Shown here piece by piece: positions 1-8,793 of a DNA stretch of 64,000 bases. A program made the translations under genes and the position numbers. Source of the DNA: an uncultured Phycisphaerales bacterium (lineage in GTDB: Bacteria > Planctomycetota > Phycisphaerae > Phycisphaerales > SM1A02); NCBI GenBank assembly GCA_949373145.1, contig CASICI010000001.1, forward strand, positions 1 through 64,000, read 5' to 3'. Positions within the stretch are counted from its first letter, which is position 1. Each line of letters starts with the position of its first letter. Under the pieces are notes generated by a model, which was given only the letters and a program-made list of their open reading frames with translations, ran no database searches and was not told where the DNA came from.

Positions 1-832
1 CGGGGTCGAAGAGTGGGTTCACTTCACCAGGTGCGTTCTGCAACCAGGAGTGTTCGAAGTGTCGAAGCTTCAGATCAGGGAAGGTCGCCGCACCGACGGG
101 AGGACTCTTGAAGCCACCGGGGTAGGTGCAAGGGGCGTCCATGTTGGGTTCACCGTCGCCGGTGCAGTTGGCTGGATTGTCGCCACCACCCATGGGGTCT
201 GTCGCAATCATCGCCGAGGCTGCATAGGCGTAGCTTGACCATTCGATGATCTGATCTTCGGAGTTGAACTCGTCGGGACTGTCGAAGAAGACCTCGACCT
301 TTTCGATCTTTCTTCGGTCCTTGGGAGCGTAGAAGACCTTGTCGTAGAAACGGTCGTTCATGTACTGGGCGAAGATCTTCATGTTGGTGAGTCTGAAGAA
401 GCCGACCTGGCCTGCAGAAGCGGAGTACGGGAGGGCGATGGCGATGTTGCCGCAACCGCCGACACCGGCGCATCCGGGCGCGCTGTCGATCCAGTATCCC
501 CAGAGAGCACGTCCGCCGTCGAAGTTGGCCCAGCCGAGAATTGGCTGTGTCGGGCAACCGATGTTCTGGATGTACGCGGCACAGTTTCCTTCAGCACCAC
601 CGCTTTGGCAGTAGTCATCCGGGATCAGGGTGGGCTGTCGGTCATTCCAGTCGCCTGCATAGGCTGCGAAGCCCGCTGAGATCTGCCTCAGGTTCGAAAG
701 GCTGGTGGACTGCAGGGCGGAGTCTCGAGCACGACCCAGGGCTGGCAGCAGGATGCCGATCAGCAGGGCGATGATCGAAACCACCACGAGCAGTTCAATG
801 ATCGTGAATCCGTTTCGTTTGGTCTTTGTCAT
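1..832 (-). CDS. Prepilin-type N-terminal cleavage/methylation protein (DUF1559-like), partial
   Basis: The gene reads leftwards from an ATG at 832-830 and is still open at base 1, giving about 277 residues. The start follows an AAAGGA ribosome site by a few bases. The N-terminus is a type IV pilin/pseudopilin signal: a short basic leader, cleavage after Gly8, then FTIIELL with the conserved Glu at +5 (Glu13) and a roughly 20-residue hydrophobic helix ending in LLPALGRARD. That ending is typical of the many planctomycetal DUF1559 prepilin-like proteins. The rest is a soluble domain rich in Gly, Asn and paired cysteines, probably extracellular. Such proteins are processed by prepilin peptidase and assembled or anchored at the inner membrane. 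The exact role is unknown. It is far from the secretion operon at 45-64 kb, so it may be a stand-alone minor pilin. Confidence 0.85.
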   Translation of the reverse strand, partial: MTKTKRNGFTIIELLVVVSIIALLIGILLPALGRARDSALQSTSLSNLRQISAGFAAYAGDWNDRQPTLIPDDYCQSGGAEGNCAAYIQNIGCPTQPILGWANFDGGRALWGYWIDSAPGCAGVGGCGNIAIALPYSASAGQVGFFRLTNMKIFAQYMNDRFYDKVFYAPKDRRKIEKVEVFFDSPDEFNSEDQIIEWSSYAYAASAMIATDPMGGGDNPANCTGDGEPNMDAPCTYPGGFKSPPVGAATFPDLKLRHFEHSWLQNAPGEVNPLFDP

Positions 833-1321
833 ATGTTTTCCTTTAGTACTCTCGTGAAGATCCGTCGTCTGTGGCCGAGCTTATCTGAAGACTTGCAGTG
901 GTCATGATGATCCGAGTGGGGGTGCGTCTTGGTTGTCTCTAATTTGAAATCAAAGACACTCGAGACACATCATGACACTCTCGAAGTGTCACCCTGATCA
1001 TCATAGGAGCTCATCCTGAAATGAGCTTTGAAACCATTGAAGGCTCTGAATTGTTCGGTCAACCACGGGCAAGATATGATTTGGTGGCCCGTGTTGTACG
1101 ACCATGTGCGAACCGCCACAATGACGGCTCATAAGTAGTGTAGCCTGCTTTTTCCTCGACTCAAACTCGGGTTTGGCAAAAAAGAAAACCTCTTTCCCGT
1201 TGTGAGATGTCCTTGGAGTTGTGAAGTCCGGTAATAAACAGCTCTGGCCCCCTCTGTATGGCCCACTTCACTCTGATTCCGTGTCGTTTTTCCAACTCCT
1301 CCTCATCCATAAGGTCAAACA
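833..1321. other. Intergenic region with three short inverted repeats
   Basis: This 489-base gap separates the divergent prepilin gene and the asparaginase gene, so it should hold both promoters. It is visibly more AT-rich than its surroundings. Three inverted repeats lie in a row: GACACT/AGTGTC at 974-990, AGCTCAT/ATGAGCT at 1008-1027 and CACGGGC/GCCCGTG at 1064-1093. They could form hairpins in the leader of the leftward transcript or act as protein sites. A 55-codon open frame on the minus strand (1328-1161, starting MSLFDLMDEEE) has unusual codon use for this genome and no recognisable domain. I do not call it a gene. No known RNA family was recognised. Confidence 0.5.
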
Positions 1322-2308
1322 GTGACATCACCTCTGCTCGTAGGCACCTGGTCATTTGCGCAGGCAGGTCTTGATCTGGCGCTCCCTGACCTTCTTGAGG
1401 GTGGCGATCCTTTGGATGCCTGCGTTCTGGTGTGTGAAACCGCCGAGCAGGACGAGCATGTTGATTCGGTCGGGTTCGGTGGTCTCCCGGATGCTTCCGG
1501 AACCATGTCCCTCGATGCCTGCGTCATGAGATCACCATCGGAGTGCGGAAGCGCGTGTTACGTCACCCGCCACCTCCAAGTGACCAGACTTGCTCGATTG
1601 ATCATGGAAGAGACGCCCCACGTGATGTTGGCCGGCGCGCCCGCGGATCACTTCGCCACTCAGAGGGGACTCAGCCAGTCCGATCTGCTCTCCCCAGCGG
1701 CGCGAGAAGCCTGGTTTCAGTGGTCCCGGACCGGGGCTGGTGGTCATGCACCCGATGTCCCCCTGCGGCCGGTCGATCCCGGAGCGGGTGGGGGTGGAGC
1801 GCTCTTTCAAGGTCAGACCGGCGGCTCTCACTCCACCACCGGGAGTGATGATGAGCGTCGATGGCCAAGTCACGACACCGTTGGTGTGCTGGCTCTCGGG
1901 CGTGATGGTCGCCTTGCGGGTGCCTGCTCCACGAGTGGAACTGCATTCAAGGTCCCCGGACGTGTTGGTGATTCACCAATCATCGGCCACGGTCTCTACG
2001 TCGAACCGGGGGTTGGAATGGCCGTCTGTACCGGCGAGGGGGAATTGGTGATGGGTTCCTGTGGGGCCTTCGCAGTGGTTGAAGCGCTTCGGCGGGGGGC
2101 TTCGCCCGCGGAAGCCGCTGGTTCCGTTCTCGAGCGTATCGACGGTCTTTTTTCTCTCGAAAAGCACCATCAACTCGGGATCATCGTGTCCGACGCCACC
2201 GGAGGGCATATCGTTACGGCATTGCGGGACGGCTTTCGCGCCGTTCTCGGTGATCAAGATGGAAGCCGAGTGGTCGAGCCGGAACTGGTTCTGCACCCGG
2301 GAACATGA
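1322..2308 (+). CDS. N4-(beta-N-acetylglucosaminyl)-L-asparaginase family (Ntn hydrolase)
   Basis: 328 residues with a GTG start. The protein belongs to the asparaginase type 2/aspartylglucosaminidase family, which is made as a precursor and cuts itself into alpha and beta chains. The conserved nucleophile is Thr186 in the sequence HDTVGVLAL, which becomes the N-terminus of the beta chain. Upstream are the alpha-chain signatures SVGFGGLPD (49-57) and TPHVMLAG, and downstream GRVGDSPIIGHG (about 213-224), which belongs to the substrate pocket. Expected activity is hydrolysis of GlcNAc-asparagine or of isoaspartyl/asparagine amides; the exact substrate cannot be told from sequence. The N-terminus is not an obvious export signal, so a cytoplasmic enzyme is likely. 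It is followed after 29 bases by the adenosyltransferase gene and may be co-transcribed with it. Confidence 0.85.
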   Translation: MTSPLLVGTWSFAQAGLDLALPDLLEGGDPLDACVLVCETAEQDEHVDSVGFGGLPDASGTMSLDACVMRSPSECGSACYVTRHLQVTRLARLIMEETPHVMLAGAPADHFATQRGLSQSDLLSPAAREAWFQWSRTGAGGHAPDVPLRPVDPGAGGGGALFQGQTGGSHSTTGSDDERRWPSHDTVGVLALGRDGRLAGACSTSGTAFKVPGRVGDSPIIGHGLYVEPGVGMAVCTGEGELVMGSCGAFAVVEALRRGASPAEAAGSVLERIDGLFSLEKHHQLGIIVSDATGGHIVTALRDGFRAVLGDQDGSRVVEPELVLHPGT

Positions 2309-2337
2309 ACCGTGCCTCGAGCACAGGGAAGAGATGA

Positions 2338-2892
2338 ATGAAGCTTTACACCCGAACAGGTGATGATGGCACCACCGGTCTTTTCGGTGGGGACCGGGTC
2401 AGCAAGGACGATCTGCGAATCGAGGCCTATGGTGCGGTTGATGAACTCAATGCCCAGCTGGGCATGATCCTCGTCGTCTGCGAAGTCCCGCTTCTCAAAG
2501 AGCATCTTTCGCCTCTGCAGTCACGCCTCTTCGATCTGGGTGCGGATCTCGCCACGCCTTGTGGGTCCGAACATGAAGACAAGATCAGTCGCATGGTGGA
2601 ACAGAATGTGACCAATCTTGAAAGATCGATCGATGCGATAGAAAGTCGCAATGAACCGATCAAGACCTTCGTGATGCCCGGAGGGACCGAACTGGCCTCC
2701 CGTATCCACGTGGCCCGTTGCACCTGTCGACGGGCGGAGCGAGCCATCGTTCGTCTCGCGCACCGAGACACGGTCAACATTCACACCATCGAATTCGTGA
2801 ACCGTCTCAGCGATCTGCTCTTTGCCGCTTCTCGGCTTGCGAATCGCGAGGCTGGCGTCCCGGACGTTCCCTGGATCCCGCACAAGCCCTGA
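2338..2892 (+). CDS. pduO: ATP:cob(I)alamin adenosyltransferase, PduO type
   Basis: 184 residues, the usual length. The enzyme transfers the adenosyl group of ATP to cob(I)alamin to make coenzyme B12. The PduO/MMAB family is shown by the N-terminal ATP-binding segment YTRTGDDGTTGLFGG (residues 4-18), then AYGAVDELNA, the RRAER motif near residue 130 and the C-terminal FVNRLSDLLFAASR helix. All belong to the trimeric helical-bundle fold. No cobalamin biosynthesis gene lies alongside, so this is probably salvage or supply for a B12-dependent enzyme elsewhere. A BtuF-like B12-binding protein is encoded at 44.3-43.4 kb. The gene is convergent with upp; only 15 bases separate the two stop codons. 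Confidence 0.93.
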   Translation: MKLYTRTGDDGTTGLFGGDRVSKDDLRIEAYGAVDELNAQLGMILVVCEVPLLKEHLSPLQSRLFDLGADLATPCGSEHEDKISRMVEQNVTNLERSIDAIESRNEPIKTFVMPGGTELASRIHVARCTCRRAERAIVRLAHRDTVNIHTIEFVNRLSDLLFAASRLANREAGVPDVPWIPHKP

Positions 2893-2907
2893 GTCGCACC
2901 GGCCCGA

Positions 2908-3555
2908 TCACTGTGTTCCGAAGATCCGGTCTCCGGCATCTCCGAGCCCCGGAACGATGTATCCCTTTTCGTTGAGCCGTTCATCGAGAACCGCCGAGTA
3001 GACCGGCAGGTTCGGATGATCGTCTTCGAGTCGTCGGACACCTTCCGGTGCCGCGACGAGACAGATGAAACGAATCCGTTCGCACCCTCTCTTCTTGAGG
3101 AGATCCACCGCCGCCGAGGCACTTCCGCCGGTGGCGAGCATCGGGTCGATGAGCAGCACCATGCCATCCGCCATGTCCGGAGGGAACTTCGCGTAGTACT
3201 CGACGGGTTCGAGCGTCTCTTCATTTCGATACAGACCCACATGGCCCACTCTCGCTTCGGGCAGCAGCCCCAGCATGCCTTCGGTCATGCCGATGCCGGC
3301 CCGCAGAATGGGAACCAGTGTCAGCGGTTCGTCGAGGTAGCGACCGTTGGTCACGCCGATGGGCGTTCTGACCTCCGTGTCTCTGGTCTTCAGCTCTCGG
3401 CAGACTTCGTAGGTCATCAAACCTGCGATCTCATTGAGAAGCCTTCTGAACTGGGAATGCGGTGTGTCCACGTTCCGGGCTCTGGCGATCTTGTCCTGGA
3501 CGAGCGGGTGCTCGAACACGTGCAGGTTCTTGAAGTCCTGATGAGCGATCGGCAT
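2908..3555 (-). CDS. upp: Uracil phosphoribosyltransferase
   Basis: 215 residues, normal for the family. It makes UMP from uracil and PRPP in pyrimidine salvage, in the cytoplasm. The PRPP-binding loop is clear at residues 134-147 (LLIDPMLATGGSAS). The family hallmarks ILRAGIGM (about 83-90) and the C-terminal GLGDAGDRIFGT uracil-binding segment are both present. The start codon is preceded by AGGAGA, which overlaps the argS stop codon 10 bases upstream. It is therefore the third gene of a minus-strand run: M42 peptidase, argS, upp. Confidence 0.97.
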   Translation of the reverse strand: MPIAHQDFKNLHVFEHPLVQDKIARARNVDTPHSQFRRLLNEIAGLMTYEVCRELKTRDTEVRTPIGVTNGRYLDEPLTLVPILRAGIGMTEGMLGLLPEARVGHVGLYRNEETLEPVEYYAKFPPDMADGMVLLIDPMLATGGSASAAVDLLKKRGCERIRFICLVAAPEGVRRLEDDHPNLPVYSAVLDERLNEKGYIVPGLGDAGDRIFGTQ

Positions 3556-3565
3556 GATTCATCTC

Positions 3566-5416
3566 CTACATGCGGCTTGGTGATTCGATCCCAAGCAATG
3601 CGAGTCCGTCTGCAAGGATACGTCTGGTCATCGAGCAGATTCTGAGTCGTGAGGCACGTACGCCCTCGTCATCGTTTTTCAGCACGGGACAGCCCTGATA
3701 GAAGGTGCTGTAGGTGTTCGCGAGGTCGTAGAGGTACGTGCAGAGTCGGTGTGGTTCCAGTTGATCCGCGGTCTCCTGAACGACCTGTGGATATCGCATG
3801 ATCGCAAGTCCGAGCTGCTTCTCCTCCGAAGTGTCGAGAAGGATCCTCGCATCCTGCCATTGGATCTCCTGTTTCTCGGCCTTCATGAGTATCGAACTGA
3901 TTCTTGCGTGGGCATACTGGATGTAGGGTCCCGTGTTTCCCTCGAAGGCGATCATTCGATCCAGGTCGAAGATGTAGTCGCGGGTGACGCCGCTTGAAAG
4001 ATCGGCGTACTTGACGGCCGAGATTCCAACCGCCCGTCCGATCGATTCAAGCTCCTCCGGAGGGATTCCGTGGGTCGGTGCGTTCGGATCCTCCGCTCGG
4101 GCGACCACCTCGCGCGTCCCGCGTTCGATGGCTTCCTCGAGGAGTGCTCGCAAGGTGAAATTCTCACCTGATCTGGTCTTCAACGGCTTCTTGTCCCGAC
4201 CCAGTACCGAACCAAACGGAAGATGGTGAAGATCCGACTCGATGCCGTCGGGGGTTCGGTCCCAGCCGATCCTTCTCGAACCATCGAAGACGTCCTTGAA
4301 GTGGTCCTTCTGTCTGGCGTCCACGACGTAGACCACGCGTTCCGATTTCAGATCGTGAACCCGGTGGCGAATCGCGGCAAGATCCGTCGTCGCATAGAGA
4401 AAACCACCGTCCGATTTCCTGATCAGAAGCGGTCTTTCCCGGTCCTCGAAACGGACCACGATCGCACCGTTGTCCTCGACGGCCGTCCCGGATTCGATGA
4501 ATTGCTCGACCACCCCCGCAAGCTTGTCCTTGTAAAAGGACTCGCCCCGATTGTGCTCGGGTCCGATGCCGACGTTCAGAAGTCCCAGCGTGTCGAAGAC
4601 CTCCCGCATGGTGCAGTCGATCAGCGCGTTCCAGTTCGCGACCAGCGCGGAGTCACCGGATTGAAGAGCGATCAATGTCTCCTTCGCCCGGGAGATGTTT
4701 TCGATCGCTCCCTCGTTCTGGGTCTCAAGCTCCGCGATCCGATGCGGTCCACACCCGTGTGCGATGGCGCCTGCGAGTCCCTTGACATCCGACCTTCCTG
4801 AGAGCTGTGCATCCCGGTAGGCGACATTCAGTGCGTCGAGCGTCAGCTGTTCGAGGTCCGCGCCGCTGTTCTCGAGGGCGGTCATGGTCATCGCGATCGG
4901 GAGGCCCCAGTCACCCAGGTGATTTTCACGGTGCACCGTCCAACCAAGTCTTTCGTGAAGATTCGCGATCGAGTCTCCGATGATGGTGGCCCTGAGGTGT
5001 CCGACATGCATCTGTTTGGCGACATTCACGCCACAGAGGTCGACCGTGATGACGTGACCATTCCCCTGTCGTGGAATTCCGAGCCGATCGTCGTCCATCT
5101 CAGCAACGGCTTCGCCGAGCACTCTGCGCCCGAGCGTGATGTTGATGAAACCCGGTCCTGCGATCTCCATCGCCTCAACCACTTCACCAAGTTCGACCTG
5201 CGCCAGAATGCGCTCCGCGAGTTCGCGGGGTTTGATCCCCCGGGACTTGCCCAGAGCCATCGCCGCGTTGCACTGGTAGTCACCGAACTTCGGATTCTGG
5301 GCCGCTCGGATCACCGGGTCGAAGTCACCCTCTTCATCGAGGGCGCGAGCGATGGCTGCGCGAAAGGCATGGTCGAGAACTGAGAGCGGGTCCTGTTTGA
5401 TCTGTTTCGTCGGCAT
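3566..5416 (-). CDS. argS: Arginyl-tRNA synthetase
   Basis: 616 residues, class I synthetase charging tRNA-Arg. The HIGH signature is HVGH at 137-140, within MHVGHLRATIIGDS, which is the ArgRS-specific form. The N-terminal additional domain (NPKFGDYQCNAAM) binds the tRNA. A KMSKS loop is absent and is replaced by the usual ArgRS sequence around KPLKTRSGENF. The C-terminal helical DALR-type anticodon domain ends the protein (SRLRICSMTRRILADGLALLGI). The gene lies 20 bases after the M42 peptidase gene and 10 bases before upp, all on the minus strand. It is intact, unlike several housekeeping genes further right in the window. Confidence 0.98.
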   Translation of the reverse strand: MPTKQIKQDPLSVLDHAFRAAIARALDEEGDFDPVIRAAQNPKFGDYQCNAAMALGKSRGIKPRELAERILAQVELGEVVEAMEIAGPGFINITLGRRVLGEAVAEMDDDRLGIPRQGNGHVITVDLCGVNVAKQMHVGHLRATIIGDSIANLHERLGWTVHRENHLGDWGLPIAMTMTALENSGADLEQLTLDALNVAYRDAQLSGRSDVKGLAGAIAHGCGPHRIAELETQNEGAIENISRAKETLIALQSGDSALVANWNALIDCTMREVFDTLGLLNVGIGPEHNRGESFYKDKLAGVVEQFIESGTAVEDNGAIVVRFEDRERPLLIRKSDGGFLYATTDLAAIRHRVHDLKSERVVYVVDARQKDHFKDVFDGSRRIGWDRTPDGIESDLHHLPFGSVLGRDKKPLKTRSGENFTLRALLEEAIERGTREVVARAEDPNAPTHGIPPEELESIGRAVGISAVKYADLSSGVTRDYIFDLDRMIAFEGNTGPYIQYAHARISSILMKAEKQEIQWQDARILLDTSEEKQLGLAIMRYPQVVQETADQLEPHRLCTYLYDLANTYSTFYQGCPVLKNDDEGVRASRLRICSMTRRILADGLALLGIESPSRM

Positions 5417-5436
5417 GCACAGGAGTATACGAAGCG

Positions 5437-6579
5437 TCAGCTTTCGAGCACGAAACTTCGATCCCGGTGGAGTCCATCCAGAAGATTTCTGATCTTGCCC
5501 TGATCATCATCCAGTCTGCTGGCGACCAGTTCGAGCATTCTGACCATGCCATGAAAATCGGCCATGGCGATCTCTTCGCGGGCCACACGAGCCGGTCTGG
5601 ACCCGGCGGCCACTCCATCGATATCCGCCATGTTGTGGTAGTTCCCCAGCGGCAGGCACAGACAGGTCGACTGGAACCCATAGGTCGCGAAGGCGGTCGC
5701 TTCACAGGCACCTCCGGGCATCAGACGTCGTTGCCACTTGAAGTCCGGATCCTTCTTCGTGGCGTCCTGGCAGACCTGGGAGATCGTGTTCGTCAGTTCC
5801 GGGCTGAAGACGCTGATTCGATCACCCACCCTGACGATCGGTCCGCCACCGATCGGACTTTCCGGGAAACTGCGGGAGTTTTCCAGGCAGATCAGTCGTG
5901 CGGATTTCGTGATCAGTCCACCTCGGGATGACAGGGCGTTCTTCGCCACTTCGATCGCACCCACGAAACCGACTTCTTCAGCCACCGTGAAGAGCAGGCC
6001 CACGTGTTCACATCCCTTGCGCTTTCTGATCCGGTCGAAGGCGACCAATGCGGCCGCCGCCGCGGCGAGGTCGTCACACGCATTCGTCTTCAATCTTCCG
6101 CCCTTGATTTCGGCCGGTGCGAACGCCCATCGCCCGATGTCTCCAGGTGCCATGTCGCCGGGTCTCCGTGACAACCTGGCGGTCACGGTCTTGAATGGTT
6201 TCGCGTCCTTGTCGAGCGAGGTGATGCGAGCCCGATGAGCCACGTCGTTTCGATCGAATATCTCGATCTTCGCATCCTCGAAATAAGGGTCCTGCACACC
6301 GCCACGGAATTCCAGGGTGATGTCCCGATCTTCGACCGACGTGACCAGAAAAGCGGGGTGGTCGAGGTGTGCCGTGATCAGAATCGGGGCCTTGCGCGAG
6401 GGATTCCGTCTTCTGATCAGAAGATTGCCGGCTCGGTCCCTCTTCCATTGGAGTGATTTCGAGCGCCGGGAGAGCCAGCCGTCGAGAAAAGCCTGGACCC
6501 GTCCCTCATGGCCGGCCGCCGTGGGGATCGAGGTCAATTCCAGAAGAAGCTTTTCCGTTTTCTCTTGATTCTTGGTCAT
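5437..6579 (-). CDS. M42 family metallopeptidase (aminopeptidase)
   Basis: 380 residues, similar to glutamyl aminopeptidase/deblocking aminopeptidase of the M42 family, which form large tetrahedral cytoplasmic complexes that trim peptides. Metal and catalytic positions are visible: His71 in TAHLDHP, Asp169/Asp170 in NACDDLAAA, Glu201/Glu202 in VAEEVGF, and a C-terminal GNYHNMADID that places a histidine where the last metal ligand is expected. The segment that usually carries an Asp ligand reads LICLENSR, so a Glu would take that role. The family contains both peptidases and proteins once called endoglucanases; peptidase is far more likely. First gene of the minus-strand argS-upp run. Confidence 0.85.
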   Translation of the reverse strand: MTKNQEKTEKLLLELTSIPTAAGHEGRVQAFLDGWLSRRSKSLQWKRDRAGNLLIRRRNPSRKAPILITAHLDHPAFLVTSVEDRDITLEFRGGVQDPYFEDAKIEIFDRNDVAHRARITSLDKDAKPFKTVTARLSRRPGDMAPGDIGRWAFAPAEIKGGRLKTNACDDLAAAAAALVAFDRIRKRKGCEHVGLLFTVAEEVGFVGAIEVAKNALSSRGGLITKSARLICLENSRSFPESPIGGGPIVRVGDRISVFSPELTNTISQVCQDATKKDPDFKWQRRLMPGGACEATAFATYGFQSTCLCLPLGNYHNMADIDGVAAGSRPARVAREEIAMADFHGMVRMLELVASRLDDDQGKIRNLLDGLHRDRSFVLES

Positions 6580-6669
6580 GGGTCAATCGTAGCCTTTTCA
6601 GAGTGGATCTTCCGTCATCAATCCCGTCGTTCTTCGCGACCCCCGGCTGACACCCGCTACCATTCGCCT

Positions 6670-7872
6670 ATGAGCTTTTCAACGATCCCAGAAATCATCG
6701 AAGACATCCGCAACGGCCGCATCATCATCCTCGTCGATGACGAGAATCGTGAAAACGAGGGAGACTTCGTGGTCGCGGCCGAGTTCGCCACTCCCGAGGT
6801 GGTCAATTTCCTGACGCGTGTCGGTGCTGGCTACCTCTGCGTCGCTCTGGACATGGAGACCTGCGAACGACTCGAACTCGAGCCGCAGGGAAACAACAAC
6901 ACCAGTCTTCGACAGACGCCTTTCACCATCAGCGTCGACGGTCATCCGAGACATGGTGTGGGAACGGGCATCAGTTCACGTGACCGCGCCAAGACGATTC
7001 AGATGCTCGCGGATTCCGATTCCAGGCCGGACGACTTCGTCCGACCCGGGCACATCAATCCCCTCCGGGCCCGGGATGGAGGCGCCCTGGTTCGCACCGG
7101 GCAGACCGAGGGCTCCGTCGACCTGTGCCGCCTCGCAGGAATCCGACCGGCCGCCGCGATCATCGAGATCGTCAACCCCGACGGTGAAATGGCTCGCATG
7201 CCGGATCTCGAGAAATTCTGCGTCGAACACGAACTCAAGATGTGCTCGGTCGAACAGGTCATCGAATATCGACTGACCCAGGAGGCTCTGGTCGAGAGGA
7301 TCCAGCCGCTCGACGGGCGCGAGGTCGTGACCTCGGTGGGCACGTTCAGACTGTTCGCATGGCGAAGCACGATCGATGCGCTTCCTCACGTGGCCTTCTG
7401 TGCGGGTGGAGTCGGAGATCGTTCACCGGATGGCGGCGTGCCGACCTCCGATCAGCCGACGCTTGTGCGCGTTCATCGCCGTGATCTTCTGGGCGACATC
7501 TTCGGGGTGTCTTCCTCACCGGACAGGTCTTCAAGTCGCGATGAACTGCTCGCATCGCTCGAGATGATTCAGAAGGAAGGTCGTGGGACCGTCGTCTACA
7601 TGCGTCCTGAATCGGGAAACCTTGAGCTGACGCGTGGTTTGCACGAGCTTTCACGAGGAATCCAGGACGTCAACGCTCCCGATCTGGCACACCCGGAAGG
7701 TGTCGGCGGAAGAGCGATGCCCATGGATCAGCGCGAGTTCGGCATCGGAAGTCAGATTCTCAGAGACCTTGGTTTGTCCAAACTCCGCCTGATCACCAAC
7801 CACCCACGTCCCTGGCCGACATTGAGCGGCTTCGGATTGGAAGTCGTTGAATCGGTACCCATCGAGAAGTGA
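6670..7872 (+). CDS. ribB: 3,4-dihydroxy-2-butanone 4-phosphate synthase fused to a degenerate GTP cyclohydrolase II-like domain
   Basis: 400 residues from the ATG at 6670; an upstream in-frame extension overlaps the divergent M42 gene and is unlikely. Residues 1-205 are a complete RibB domain: DDENRENEGD at 23-32 (acidic loop and Mg/substrate binding), HTP-loop equivalents, and a Gly-rich RPGHINPL segment. It converts ribulose 5-phosphate to the four-carbon riboflavin precursor. Residues 206-400 align with RibA (GTP cyclohydrolase II). However, the ECLTGD and CDCG zinc-cysteine motifs read RDLLGD and a serine-rich stretch (about 271-290), and GQEGRGIGL reads QKEGRGTVV (301-309). All three zinc ligands are gone, so the second half should not hydrolyse GTP. 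A separate RibA must exist elsewhere. Confidence 0.9.
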   Translation: MSFSTIPEIIEDIRNGRIIILVDDENRENEGDFVVAAEFATPEVVNFLTRVGAGYLCVALDMETCERLELEPQGNNNTSLRQTPFTISVDGHPRHGVGTGISSRDRAKTIQMLADSDSRPDDFVRPGHINPLRARDGGALVRTGQTEGSVDLCRLAGIRPAAAIIEIVNPDGEMARMPDLEKFCVEHELKMCSVEQVIEYRLTQEALVERIQPLDGREVVTSVGTFRLFAWRSTIDALPHVAFCAGGVGDRSPDGGVPTSDQPTLVRVHRRDLLGDIFGVSSSPDRSSSRDELLASLEMIQKEGRGTVVYMRPESGNLELTRGLHELSRGIQDVNAPDLAHPEGVGGRAMPMDQREFGIGSQILRDLGLSKLRLITNHPRPWPTLSGFGLEVVESVPIEK

Positions 7873-7968
7873 TCCGTGGGGGTCCGTCAGGGCACGACCA
7901 GCGCATCCTTTTTGTGAACCGTTCGTAGGATGACAGTCCATGTCATCCCGGACCTCGGAGAGACGCTC

Positions 7969-8793
7969 GTGACGAATCTGCTCATTTCCTTCCTCATGAT
8001 GGTGACCACCCTTCCTTTTCTGCAGGAAACCCCTCAGAGCACGCCGACCGAGGTGGATCGCCTGCTCGACAGACTTGAAGACGCGCACGGTGCCATCCGA
8101 TTGTTCTCTTCTCCCCTGACGTATCGCAAGGACTACGACCTCGAAGGAGACTTCGAGACCCGGCTGGGCGAAATCGCGATCACCATCCAGCCGCCCGAGC
8201 GAGACGTGGTGCTCGTCTTCGATCGAATCATCGATGCTTCTGGTCATGGAACCTCGAAATCGGAATACCACGCCTTCGAAGAGGGTTGGTGGGTCGAGAT
8301 GACGCCTGATCGAAAGCGGATCGTTCGACGGCAGATCTCGAGACCCGGTGAGGATCTCGATCCCTTCAAGCTGGGGGAAGGACCGTTTCCTCTGCCTCTC
8401 GCTCAGAAAGCCGAGACCGTCCGGCGCCGTTTCGAACCGTCGATCGGAGTGGTTCCCGACGAACCTCTCTTTCGTGCTCTGAAGGATGTGGAGGTGCTCC
8501 ACCTCGTTCCCCGACTCGGGACACCTGCGCACGAAGATCACGAATCGATCGATCTCATCTTTGAAAAGACCGGACTTCTTCCCGCAGGCGTCCTTGTTCG
8601 TCACCGCAACGGTGACCGAACCTCCGTATGGCTTCGTTCACCAGAGCTCCATACCGACGAGAAGGCCTTCATGAACGGACGCATTCAGAGGGAGATGATC
8701 GCTTTCCAGGATCAGGCGGTCGAGGAGGGGTGGTCGATCGAGATCAAGCGCCTTGCCGAACCGATTTCCGAAACGGAAGGTTCACGTCCCTGA
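7969..8793 (+). CDS. LolA-like exported protein
   Basis: About 274 residues if started at the GTG at 7969, which has GGAG 8 bases upstream and leaves a short leader MTNLLISFLMMVTTLPFLQ that looks like a signal peptide. An ATG at 7930 in the same frame is possible but lacks a spaced ribosome site. The middle of the protein (LDRLEDAHGAIRLFSSPLTY, then alternating beta-strand-like segments with WWVEMTPDRKRIVRRQI) resembles the LolA/LolB-type half-barrel seen in many planctomycetal proteins that carry lipids or lipoproteins in the periplasm. The match is by pattern only. Its TGA stop overlaps the next gene's ATG (TGATG at 8791), implying translational coupling with the metallopeptidase that follows. 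Confidence 0.55.
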   Translation: MTNLLISFLMMVTTLPFLQETPQSTPTEVDRLLDRLEDAHGAIRLFSSPLTYRKDYDLEGDFETRLGEIAITIQPPERDVVLVFDRIIDASGHGTSKSEYHAFEEGWWVEMTPDRKRIVRRQISRPGEDLDPFKLGEGPFPLPLAQKAETVRRRFEPSIGVVPDEPLFRALKDVEVLHLVPRLGTPAHEDHESIDLIFEKTGLLPAGVLVRHRNGDRTSVWLRSPELHTDEKAFMNGRIQREMIAFQDQAVEEGWSIEIKRLAEPISETEGSRP

